Shown: one piece after another, positions 24,852 to 32,373 of the stretch
Layout of the letters: every line of letters starts with the position of its first letter
How positions within the stretch are numbered: position 1 is the stretch's first letter
DNA from: Candidatus Accumulibacter conexus
Lineage (GTDB): Bacteria; Pseudomonadota; Gammaproteobacteria; Burkholderiales; Rhodocyclaceae
Direction of reading: 5' to 3'
Length of the DNA: 64,000 nt
Assembly: GCA_017592775.1 (NCBI GenBank)
Contig: JAGFNJ010000020.1
Coordinates: 1-64,000, forward strand
Translations under genes and position numbers: made by a program
The notes under the pieces: generated by a model
What the model saw: the letters and a program-made list of their open reading frames with translations, nothing else
The model's database searches: none
Told to the model about the DNA's origin: nothing

Positions 24852-25781
24852 ATGGGTTTCTTCATCGAGACACTGATCGGCGGCCTGATGGCCGGCATGC
24901 TCTACTCGCTCGTCGCGCTGGGTTTCGTGCTCATCTTCAAGGCGTCGGGAGTGTTCAACTTCGCGCAGGGGGCGATGGTGCTCTTCGCGGCGCTGGCGAT
25001 GGCGCGCTTCTCGGCCTGGATTCCGGAATGGCTGGGGATCGACAGCCGGCTGCTGGCGAACGGCATCGCCTTCATCCTCAGCGCTGCGCTGATGTGCGTC
25101 GTCGCCTGGCTGATCGAGCGCCTTGTCCTGCGACACCTGGTCAACCAGGACGGTGCGACGCTGCTGATGGCCACCCTCGGCATCGCCTACGTCCTTGAGG
25201 GAATCGGCAGCAGCATCTTCGGCAGCGACATCTACAGGATCGATGTCGGCATGCCGAAGGAGCCGGTGATGATCCTCGAGGGAAGCATCGAGGGTGGGCT
25301 GCTGATCAACAAGGAGGACTTCGTCGCTGCCCTGGTCGCCGCACTGCTGGTCGGCACGCTCTGGCTGTTCTTCCAGAAGACCTCGACCGGGCGTGCGCTG
25401 CGGGCGGTCGCCGACGACCATCAGGCGGCGCAGTCGATCGGCATCCCGCTCAATCGCATCTGGGTCATCGTCTGGTGCGTTGCCGGGCTGGTCGCGTTGG
25501 TTGCCGGCATCATCTGGGGATCGAAGCTCGGCGTCCAGTTCTCGCTGGCGACGGTGGCGCTGCGCGGCCTGCCGGTGGTCATCCTCGGCGGGCTGACGTC
25601 GATTCCCGGCGCAATCATCGGCGGCCTGATCATCGGTGTCGGCGAGAAGCTGTCGGAGGTCTATCTCGGCCCGTTGATCGGCGGCGGCATCGAGATCTGG
25701 TTCGCTTATCAGCTGGCGCTGGTTTTCTTGCTGTTCAGGCCGCAGGGGCTGTTCGGCGAGAAGATCATCGACCGCGTCTGA
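24852..25781 (+). CDS. livH: Liv-type ABC transporter permease (LivH-like)
   Basis: 309 residues with about eight membrane helices. LivH hallmarks are the start FIETLIGGLMAGMLYSLVAL then GFVLIFKASGVFNFAQGAMV, the cytoplasmic coupling loop TSTGRALRAVADDHQAAQSI then GIPLNRIW, and GLPVVILGGLTSIPGAIIGG. It forms the translocation channel with the LivM-like permease that follows after 15 bases. The insert MILEGSIEGGLLINKEDF between helices is somewhat longer than in amino-acid transporters, compatible with a non-amino-acid substrate, but this is only suggestive. Confidence 0.92.
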   Translation: MGFFIETLIGGLMAGMLYSLVALGFVLIFKASGVFNFAQGAMVLFAALAMARFSAWIPEWLGIDSRLLANGIAFILSAALMCVVAWLIERLVLRHLVNQDGATLLMATLGIAYVLEGIGSSIFGSDIYRIDVGMPKEPVMILEGSIEGGLLINKEDFVAALVAALLVGTLWLFFQKTSTGRALRAVADDHQAAQSIGIPLNRIWVIVWCVAGLVALVAGIIWGSKLGVQFSLATVALRGLPVVILGGLTSIPGAIIGGLIIGVGEKLSEVYLGPLIGGGIEIWFAYQLALVFLLFRPQGLFGEKIIDRV

Positions 25782-25796
25782 CCGGGAGGCAAGAGC

Positions 25797-26873
25797 GTGC
25801 TGTACAGGGAAAACGGCCAGTTCAGGACTTCCTACGCCGCCGACCAGCAGATCTTCCCGATCGCCCAGGATCGCTGGGCGATTCTCGCCATCGTCGTCTT
25901 CGCCTTCGTCGGCGTGCCGCTGCTGGTCGACGAGTACCTTTTCCGGGCCATCCTGATTCCGTTCCTGATCCTGTCGCTGGCGGCGATCGGCGTGAACATC
26001 CTGGTCGGCTACTGCGGTCAGATCACTCTCGGTGCCGGCGCCTTCATGGCCGTCGGCGCCTATGCAGCGTACAACTTCCACATTCGCCTCGACGGTCTGC
26101 CGCTGCTCGTTTCCTTCCTGCTTGGCGGCTGCACGGCGGCGGCGGTCGGCATCTTCTTCGGCATTCCGAGCCTGCGCGTCCGCGGTCTCTATCTCGCGGT
26201 GGCGACGCTCGCGGCGCAGTTCTTCACCGACTGGGTATTCCTGCGCGTGCCGTGGTTCACCAACAACGCGTCTTCGGGATCGGTGTCGGTCGCCAACCTG
26301 CAGATTCTCTCCTGGCAGATCGAGACGCCGACTGACAAGTACCTGCTCTGCCTGACGATCCTGGTGGTCTTCGCGCTGCTGGCGAAGAACATGACGCGCT
26401 GCGCGATCGGCCGGCAGTGGATGGCGATCCGCGACATGGACGTGGCGGCCGAGGTGATCGGCATCCGGCCGCTGTTTGCCAAGCTCTCGGCCTTCGCCGT
26501 CAGTTCCTTTTTCGTCGGCACGGCCGGCGCGCTCTGGGGTTTCGTCCACCTGGCCTCGTGGGAGCCGGCGGCGTTCTCGGTCGACCGTTCGTTCCAGTTG
26601 CTGTTCATGGTGATCATCGGCGGCCTCGGATCGATCATGGGCAGCTTCTTCGGCGCCGCCTTCATCGTCATCCTGCCGATCATGCTGAACCAGTTCCTGC
26701 CGGCGATCGGCCGTGTCTTCGGCATCAGCATCTCGACCGCCGGCGTGTCGCACGCCGAGTTGATCATCTTCGGCGTGCTGATCATCTTCTTCCTGATCAA
26801 GGAGCCACATGGCATCGCGCGGATGTGGTCCACCGGCAAGGAGAAGTTGCGGCTCTGGCCTTTCCCACATTGA
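25797..26873 (+). CDS. livM: Liv-type ABC transporter permease (LivM-like)
   Basis: 358 residues from a GTG at 25797; GGAGG 9 bases upstream supports this start. Membrane helices include WAILAIVVFAFVGVPLLVDE, FLILSLAAIGVNILVGYCGQ and the LivM-typical ITLGAGAFMAVGAYAAYN. The cytoplasmic loop RCAIGRQWMAIRDMDVAAEV then IGIRPLFAKLSAFAVSSFF is the ATPase-coupling region, and FMVIIGGLGSIMGSFFGAAF the conserved C-terminal block. It partners the LivH-like permease. The gene lies in the same operon and is followed after 86 bases by the binding-protein gene. Confidence 0.92.
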   Translation: MLYRENGQFRTSYAADQQIFPIAQDRWAILAIVVFAFVGVPLLVDEYLFRAILIPFLILSLAAIGVNILVGYCGQITLGAGAFMAVGAYAAYNFHIRLDGLPLLVSFLLGGCTAAAVGIFFGIPSLRVRGLYLAVATLAAQFFTDWVFLRVPWFTNNASSGSVSVANLQILSWQIETPTDKYLLCLTILVVFALLAKNMTRCAIGRQWMAIRDMDVAAEVIGIRPLFAKLSAFAVSSFFVGTAGALWGFVHLASWEPAAFSVDRSFQLLFMVIIGGLGSIMGSFFGAAFIVILPIMLNQFLPAIGRVFGISISTAGVSHAELIIFGVLIIFFLIKEPHGIARMWSTGKEKLRLWPFPH

Positions 26874-26959
26874 GAGCGGTGATCCGCTGTCGGCTGTTGC
26901 AGCGCCATTGTGGCGCATTGCTGGACGTAGTACGGTGATGACTACTCGAGGAGACAACG

Positions 26960-28291
26960 ATGAAATTGCAGCAACTCGTTCTGACGGCGGCGGCACTGGC
27001 CCTGTCGTCGCTATTGACCGCCCCGCCCGCCCTGGCGCAGGCGAAGGAGCAGTTCTTCCCGGTCCTGGTCTATCGTACCGGTGCCTATGCGCCGAACGGT
27101 ACACAATGGGCAAATGGCTATGTCGACTACCTGAAACTGGTCAATGCGAAGGGGGGTATCAACGGCGTCCGGATCAGTTTCGAGGAATGCGAGACGGCTT
27201 ACGCGACCGACCGGGGTGTCGAATGCTATGAGCGGCTGAAAGGCAAGGGGGGCGGTGCGACGGTCTTTCAACCGTTGTCCACGGGGGTCACCTTCGCCCT
27301 CACCGAGAAGGCGCCGGTTGACAAGATTCCGCTGATCACCGCCGGTTATGGGCGTAGCGAGTCACAGAACGGTGCCGTCTTCACCTGGAACTTCCCGCTT
27401 CTCGGAACCTACTGGGTCGGCGCCGATGTCGCAGTCCAGCACATCGCCAAGAAGGAGGGCGGTGTCGGCAAGCTGAAGGGCAAGAAGATCGCCCTGGTCT
27501 ATCACGACAGCCCGTACGGCAAGGAGCCGATCCCGATCCTGCAGGAACTCGGCAAGACCCACGGTTTCGACGTGCAACTGTTGCCGGTGGCGCATCCGGG
27601 GGTGGAGCAGAAGGCCACCTGGCTGCAGATCAGGCAGCAGAAGCCGGATTACGTGCTGCTCTGGGGATGGGGCGTGATGAACTCGACCGCCTTGCGTGAA
27701 GCGCAGGCAACGGGCTATCCGCGCGACCGGATGATCGGAGTCTGGTGGGCCGGTGCCGAGCCGGACGTCAAGGACGTTGCCGAGGGCGCCAAGGGGTACA
27801 GCGCGCTGACGTTGCAGCACGGTGCCGAACCGGGATCGAAGGTGGTCAAGGATGTCCTCGACCTGGTGCATGCGAAGGGACAGGGCACCGGCCCGAAGGA
27901 CGAGGTGGGCCAGGTGCTCTACATGCGCGGCCTGATCTCGGCGATGCTCGGCGTCGAAGGCGTGCGCAAGGCGCAGGAGCGTTACGGCAAGGGCAAGGTG
28001 ATGACTGGTGAGCAGGTGCGCTGGGGCCTCGAAAACCTCAATCTCGACCAGAAGACACTCGACGCGATGGGTTTTGCCGGCGTCATGCGGCCGGTGCAGA
28101 CCTCCTGTCTCGACCACATGGGATCGTCCTGGGTGCGCGTCCATACCTGGAACGGCAGCAAGTGGGAGTTCACTTCGGACTGGTACCAGGCTGACGAGAA
28201 GGTGATCCGGCCGATGGTGATGCTCGCTTCGGGCAAGTACGCCGACGAGAAGAAGATCAAGCCGCGCACTCCCGAGGAATGCAAGAAGTAG
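26960..28291 (+). CDS. Liv-type periplasmic substrate-binding protein
   Basis: 443 residues, signal peptide cleaved near Ala26 (LLTAPPALA). The mature protein is a type I periplasmic binding fold: VLVYRTGAYAPNGTQWANGY near 35-55, LKLVNAKGGINGVRISFEEC, then KKIALVYHDSPYGKEPIPIL in the second lobe and WAGAEPDVKDVAEGAKGYSA in the hinge region. It is larger than amino-acid binders (about 370) and belongs to the group annotated as branched-chain amino-acid binding but often linked to aromatic or aliphatic acids. AGGAG lies 10 bases before the ATG. Binding specificity cannot be deduced; the neighbouring acyl-CoA synthetase suggests an organic acid. Confidence 0.9.
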   Translation: MKLQQLVLTAAALALSSLLTAPPALAQAKEQFFPVLVYRTGAYAPNGTQWANGYVDYLKLVNAKGGINGVRISFEECETAYATDRGVECYERLKGKGGGATVFQPLSTGVTFALTEKAPVDKIPLITAGYGRSESQNGAVFTWNFPLLGTYWVGADVAVQHIAKKEGGVGKLKGKKIALVYHDSPYGKEPIPILQELGKTHGFDVQLLPVAHPGVEQKATWLQIRQQKPDYVLLWGWGVMNSTALREAQATGYPRDRMIGVWWAGAEPDVKDVAEGAKGYSALTLQHGAEPGSKVVKDVLDLVHAKGQGTGPKDEVGQVLYMRGLISAMLGVEGVRKAQERYGKGKVMTGEQVRWGLENLNLDQKTLDAMGFAGVMRPVQTSCLDHMGSSWVRVHTWNGSKWEFTSDWYQADEKVIRPMVMLASGKYADEKKIKPRTPEECKK

Positions 28292-28297
28292 TCCGCA

Positions 28298-28317
28298 GAC
28301 CCGCCCGGCCGCGGGTC
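28298..28317 (+). other. Intercistronic hairpin
   Basis: GACCCGC (28298-28304) pairs with GCGGGTC (28311-28317) around 6 bases, just after the binding-protein stop codon. No T-run follows. Such hairpins commonly protect the 3' end of binding-protein mRNA and raise its level over the other transporter genes; that role is inferred here. Confidence 0.5.
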
Positions 28318-28376
28318 GATGCCCGGTCCGGCCGCGTTGCGGGTCGACCGGGCGGCAGCAGGAGCGCAGGCGCGTC

Positions 28377-29189
28377 ATGAGCAACGACAACATCCTTCTC
28401 CGGGTCAACAGCATCGAGGTGATCTACAACCATGTGATCCTCGTCCTCAAGGGGGTTTCGTTCAACGTTCCGGAGGGCGGCATCGTTGCCCTGCTCGGCG
28501 GCAACGGTGCCGGCAAGACGACCACCCTGCGCGCCGTCAGCAACCTGTTGCGTGGCGAGCGCGGTGCGGTGACCAAGGGCACGATCGATCTGCGTGATGA
28601 ACGGATCGAGGCGCTGACGCCGGCGGAACTGGTGCGGCGTGGCGTCATCCAGGTGATGGAGGGGCGGCACTGCTTTGCCCACCTGACCGTCGAGGAGAAC
28701 CTGCTGACCGGAGCCTACGCACGCCGCGACGGCAAGGCGGCGATCGCGCAGACCCTGGACAAGGTCTACTCCTATTTTCCGCGACTGAAGACGCGGCGCG
28801 GCAGCCAGGCTGCCTATACCTCGGGCGGCGAGCAGCAGATGTGCGCCATCGGCCGGGCGCTGATGGCCAGTCCGCGCATGGTCCTGCTCGACGAACCGTC
28901 GATGGGCTTGGCACCGCAGATCGTCGACGAGGTGTTCGCCATCGTCAGGGATCTGAATCAGAAGGAGGGCGTGACCTTCCTGCTGGCTGAACAGAACACC
29001 AACATGGCGCTGCGTTACGCCGATTTCGGCTACATCCTGGAAAATGGCCGCGTCGTGATGGAAGGCGCGGCCGGTGATCTGGCAGCCAACGAGGACGTCA
29101 AGGAGTTCTATCTCGGTCTGTCGTCGGGTGGGCGCAAGAGCTTTCGCGACGTCAAGCACTATCGCCGCCGCAAGCGCTGGCTGTCCTGA
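28377..29189 (+). CDS. livF: Liv-type ABC transporter ATP-binding protein (LivF-like)
   Basis: 270 residues. Walker A LLGGNGAGKTTTLRAVSNLL near 39-58 has GGNGAGK typical of LivF. The next blocks are VIQVMEGRHCFAHLTVEENL, the signature YTSGGEQQMCAIGRALM and Walker B MVLLDEPSMGLAPQIVDEVF. The H-loop is reduced (LLAEQNTNMALRYADFGYIL, with Gln where His is usual, as in many LivF proteins). The C-terminal tail is extended and basic (FRDVKHYRRRKRWL). It completes a full HAAT importer with the genes at 24057-28291. Confidence 0.92.
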   Translation: MSNDNILLRVNSIEVIYNHVILVLKGVSFNVPEGGIVALLGGNGAGKTTTLRAVSNLLRGERGAVTKGTIDLRDERIEALTPAELVRRGVIQVMEGRHCFAHLTVEENLLTGAYARRDGKAAIAQTLDKVYSYFPRLKTRRGSQAAYTSGGEQQMCAIGRALMASPRMVLLDEPSMGLAPQIVDEVFAIVRDLNQKEGVTFLLAEQNTNMALRYADFGYILENGRVVMEGAAGDLAANEDVKEFYLGLSSGGRKSFRDVKHYRRRKRWLS

Positions 29190-29194
29190 AAGCG

Positions 29195-29698
29195 ATGCGC
29201 GGCACGAACAAGGTGACGCGGGCGTTTCTCGGCGTGCTCCTGCTGGCCGGCCTGCTCCTCGCCAGCGCCACGCCACCGGTGGCCGGCGAGCGCCGGGCGC
29301 CGCAACCGGGCGACTGCGTGATCCTGCGCGAAGGCGGCAGCGGCTGGCTGCTGAAGGCGCCGACCTATTGGCTGCGTGGTACCATCGACCGGCTCGTGCA
29401 CGAGCGAAGGATGGCAGGCGTCTGCCCGCAGCTCGACAAGCCGGTCGGAGCCTACACACGTGCCGACCATGCGCGGGTGGCGGCGGCGACGCCCTGCGTG
29501 ACGAGCGCGGCGGATGCCGGCGAGGTCGACGTACTGCGGGTGCACGTGCTGGTCGACTCATGGGAGACGCCGTGGTCACACCAGGGCAGGCCTCCCGGCT
29601 GGCTGTTCCGCGGGCAGTTCCTCGACCAGACGCTGCACAAGGGGATGGTGATCGACATGGATGCCGGCTGGCTCGAGTTCTGCGAGGAGCGATCATGA
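29195..29698 (+). CDS. Exported protein of unknown function in the transporter operon
   Basis: 167 residues, 5 bases after the LivF stop and overlapping the next gene's start by 4 bases, so it is part of the operon. A signal peptide (AFLGVLLLAGLLLASATPPV then AGE) precedes a small domain with cysteines at GDCVIL, AGVCPQL, TPCVTSA and EFCEE, probably disulfide-bonded in the periplasm. RPPGWLFRGQFLDQTLHKGM and VIDMDAGWLEFCEER near the end are distinctive but not recognised. Being between an importer and a CoA-transferase, it could assist substrate uptake; that is only contextual. Confidence 0.7.
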   Translation: MRGTNKVTRAFLGVLLLAGLLLASATPPVAGERRAPQPGDCVILREGGSGWLLKAPTYWLRGTIDRLVHERRMAGVCPQLDKPVGAYTRADHARVAAATPCVTSAADAGEVDVLRVHVLVDSWETPWSHQGRPPGWLFRGQFLDQTLHKGMVIDMDAGWLEFCEERS

Positions 29699-30861
29699 GC
29701 GGTGGGCCGCTCAGCGGCGTGCGCGTCCTCGACCTGACGCGCCTGCTTCCAGGCCCCGTGGCGACCCTGCATCTCGCCGACCTTGGGGCAGACGTGATCA
29801 AGATCGAGGACCATGCGGCCGGTGACTACGCGCGCATCCTCGGCGACGGCCCGGACGGTGTCAGCGTCTTCTACCGCTGCGTCAATCGCAACAAGCGCGG
29901 GCTGCGCCTCGATCTCAAGCAAGCGCAAGGAAAGGCGGTCTTCCTGCGCCTCGCGCGCGACGCCGACGTCGTCGTCGAGAGCTTCCGGCCAGGCGTCAGC
30001 GACCGGCTCGGGATCGGCTACACGGCCCTGCGTGCGGTCAATCCGCGCCTGGTCTACTGCGCAGTCACCGGCTATGGCCAAACGGGTCCGCTGGCGATGG
30101 CTGCGGGTCACGACCTCAACTACATCGGCCTCGCCGGCGTTCTCGATCAGATCGGCGTCGATGGCGGCCAGCCGGCGATTCCCAACCTGCAGGTGGGCGA
30201 TCTCCTCGGTGGGGCGCTGACGGCGGTGATGGGCATCCTGGCCGCCCTCTTCGACGCGCAGCGCAGTGGCCAGGGCCGTCTGGTCGACGTGGCGATGAGC
30301 GAGGCGGTGCTGGCGCACAACCTGTTTCCCTTCTTCGCCCTGCAGACCGCGGGCTGCGTACCGCTGCGCGGCGGCGACCAACTCAGCGGTGGCGATGCCG
30401 GTTACGGCGTCTATGCCACCGCCGATGGTCGCTTCATGGCGGTGGCGCCGCTCGAAAGGAAGTTCTGGGATCTTTTCTGCGATGCCGTCGGGCGGCCCGA
30501 CTGGAAATCACGGCACGCGGCACGTGGCGCCGCCGCTGCCACCCTGCGCAGCGAACTTGCAGCGCTCTTCGCCAGTCGGGACCAGGCCAGTTGGAGCGAT
30601 TTCTTTGCCGGCATCGACTGTTGCGTGACGCCGGTGCTGGGCGTAGACGAAGCGCTTCGCCATCCGCATTTCGCCGCTCGCGGAATGGTCGTCGACGCCG
30701 ACGGCGTGCGCCAGTACGCGCCACCGTTGAAGCTTTCGGGCTGGGTCTTCGCCGTCGAGCGGGCAGCCCCGGCGCCTGGCGAGCACACGCGGGAGATCCT
30801 GCGCGCGGCTGGTTTCAGCGACGACGAGGTGGCTGCATTGCAGCGCGAGTCGGTGATCTGA
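29695..30861 (+). CDS. CaiB/BaiF family CoA-transferase (class III)
   Basis: 388 residues from the ATG at 29695, which overlaps the upstream stop (ATGA); GAGGAG at 29683-29688 fits. Class III features are the start PLSGVRVLDLTRLLPGPVAT, GADVIKIEDHAAGDYAR, NRNKRGLRLDLKQAQGKAVF and the active-site aspartate in NLQVGDLLGGAL, at residue 169. The sequence is nearest the alpha-methylacyl-CoA racemase / formyl-CoA transferase superfamily, so either CoA transfer or 2-methylacyl-CoA racemisation is possible. As the last gene of the run with an acyl-CoA synthetase and an importer, it suits processing of an imported acid, for example a branched acid. Confidence 0.9.
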   Translation: MSGGPLSGVRVLDLTRLLPGPVATLHLADLGADVIKIEDHAAGDYARILGDGPDGVSVFYRCVNRNKRGLRLDLKQAQGKAVFLRLARDADVVVESFRPGVSDRLGIGYTALRAVNPRLVYCAVTGYGQTGPLAMAAGHDLNYIGLAGVLDQIGVDGGQPAIPNLQVGDLLGGALTAVMGILAALFDAQRSGQGRLVDVAMSEAVLAHNLFPFFALQTAGCVPLRGGDQLSGGDAGYGVYATADGRFMAVAPLERKFWDLFCDAVGRPDWKSRHAARGAAAATLRSELAALFASRDQASWSDFFAGIDCCVTPVLGVDEALRHPHFAARGMVVDADGVRQYAPPLKLSGWVFAVERAAPAPGEHTREILRAAGFSDDEVAALQRESVI

Positions 30862-30946
30862 GGTCGGAGGTCAGGGCGCGCCGCCGGGCACGCGGGCTCG
30901 CGCCGCAGCACTGGCCGATGGCGGCCGGCGGCCGCCCCGGCGCATC

Positions 30947-31396
30947 TCAGGTCTTGGGCGGCTCTTCTTGCGCTTGCCTGGACTGCACGGCTGCCGTGGC
31001 GGCCTTCTGCATCTGCTCCTGCATCTGCTGCAGCAGGGTCAGCGGCCACAGCGCGGCCTGCCTCAGCGCCTCATTGCTGCTGCCGGGCTCTACCAGGCTG
31101 CCGCCCTGGGCCTCGTCGGTGGCGCCGGCGGCCGTACCGTAGCTGCCCGCCATCTGGCCCATCGCGCGCACGGCGTTGAGTGTCACGCACTGCATCTCGA
31201 GACCCTGGATCGTCATCTGCAGCATCGACAGGTTCATCTTCAGCCAGTTCTCGACGGCCTTGAGGTCCCGGATCTTCTTCTCGATGTCTTCGACGTTGAG
31301 GGTCGGGGTGACCATGCCGGGCAGGGAGACGCCCATGCTGCCCCACATTTTTCTGGCAAAGCTCAGCGGATCGGGTACGGAATTGAGGTTCGACAT
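30947..31396 (-). CDS. phaM: PhaM-type polyhydroxyalkanoate granule regulatory protein
   Basis: 149 residues from the ATG at 31396 (GGAG 8 bases upstream). The conserved core is FARKMWGSMGVSLPGMVTPT then LNVEDIEKKIRDLKAVENWL then KMNLSMLQMTIQGLEMQ, the PhaM family pattern. PhaM binds and activates PHA synthase and tethers storage granules to DNA in Ralstonia. The best-studied homologue is about 260 residues with a lysine/alanine-rich DNA-binding tail; here the C-terminus is short (TAAVQSRQAQEEPPKT) and has no such tail, so nucleoid attachment may be lost. The gene is convergent with the CoA-transferase gene, with an 85-base gap. Confidence 0.8.
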   Translation of the reverse strand: MSNLNSVPDPLSFARKMWGSMGVSLPGMVTPTLNVEDIEKKIRDLKAVENWLKMNLSMLQMTIQGLEMQCVTLNAVRAMGQMAGSYGTAAGATDEAQGGSLVEPGSSNEALRQAALWPLTLLQQMQEQMQKAATAAVQSRQAQEEPPKT

Positions 31397-31516
31397 TGTT
31401 CTTGCTCCGGTGTGATGGGGGTGGCCCATCTTAACAAAGTTGCGTGGGCTCGGGCGGCTGCTGCCGCCCGTCTGGGTTCGATCTGCCGGCCGCTGGCGGC
31501 CGACGGTGGTGCGGCT

Positions 31517-32347
31517 TCAGACACGGTAACAGTAAAGGCGGGTGTGACGGCAGTCGTCGACATCGATTTCTTGCGTGGCGGCGACACCGGGTACGGCGAA
31601 ACTGTTGCTGATGAACAGGCTGCCGGGGCGCATCTCGCGGCCAACCTTCTCCCACAGGGCAGCCATCGGGGTCGGCGAGAGGAAGGCGTAGACGACATTG
31701 TAGGCGGCCAGGTCGGTTCGCCAGAGATCGCCCCAGCGCCAGCTGCAGTTGGCGGTGGCGAGCGTGCGCACGCGGCCGGCCAGCCAGGTGGCGGGTGCGT
31801 TCTCGACCCCGGTGAAGGATGCGTCCGGTCGCGCTGCGGCCAGCGGCTGGACGATGCTGCCAATGCCGGCGCCGAGGTCGAGGAAGCGCAGGTCGTGGTA
31901 CCCGTGGGTCAGTGCGGCGAGTGCGTGGACGGTCTCGCGGCTGGAGAAGTAGAGCGGGATCTGACCGCTCAGGGCGCCACGATAGACGAGCAGCAACAGC
32001 ATGCTGGCGAGCAGGAACCAGCCAGGGTCGATCTGCAGCAGGGCGACGCCCCAGGCCAGAGGCGCGAAGACCGCGTGCAGGATCCGCCACCACCAGGGCT
32101 GGTGGCTCAGGGTGGCGAGGAGCAGGGCGACGGCGCCGATGGCGAAAGCCGTCTGCGGCCACGGCAGTTCTTCGCCGCGAACGCCGTAGTAGGGCCAGGC
32201 GAGCGACAGGACGGCGAGCACGGCGGCGGCCTGCAACGCCAGCTGCCGCAGCGGCCGTGCCAGCGTTGCCGTGGGTGCGTCGCTGCGGTCCGAAGATGGT
32301 GCGGGCAGGTGGGACAAGCAGGAACTCCTCGAGGCTGAGCGACGCAT
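31517..32347 (-). CDS. Membrane-anchored class I SAM-dependent methyltransferase
   Basis: 276 residues from the ATG at 32347. The N-terminal third has three to four hydrophobic helices (LALQAAAVLAVLSLAWPYYG, TAFAIGAVALLLATLSH, ILHAVFAPLAWGVALLQI, WFLLASMLLLLVYRG). The rest is a Rossmann methyltransferase: motif I LRFLDLGAGIGSIVQPLAAA near 145-164, then FTGVENAPATWLAG and NCSWRWGDLWRTDLAAYNVV. The acceptor is unknown. It starts 27 bases after the oxidoreductase stop codon on the same strand and is likely co-transcribed. No strong ribosome site is visible at the chosen start; a longer frame upstream overlaps the oxidoreductase and is arginine-rich shadow sequence. Confidence 0.78.
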   Translation of the reverse strand: MRRSASRSSCLSHLPAPSSDRSDAPTATLARPLRQLALQAAAVLAVLSLAWPYYGVRGEELPWPQTAFAIGAVALLLATLSHQPWWWRILHAVFAPLAWGVALLQIDPGWFLLASMLLLLVYRGALSGQIPLYFSSRETVHALAALTHGYHDLRFLDLGAGIGSIVQPLAAARPDASFTGVENAPATWLAGRVRTLATANCSWRWGDLWRTDLAAYNVVYAFLSPTPMAALWEKVGREMRPGSLFISNSFAVPGVAATQEIDVDDCRHTRLYCYRV

Positions 32348-32373
32348 TGTATGTCCGGCGCCGGGTTGCGTGC

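Noticed and set aside
23928-27113. A 1061-codon frame antisense to the acyl-CoA synthetase end and the Liv genes
   Set aside because: A shadow of five clear genes; composition is Asp/Gln/Arg-rich and repetitive.
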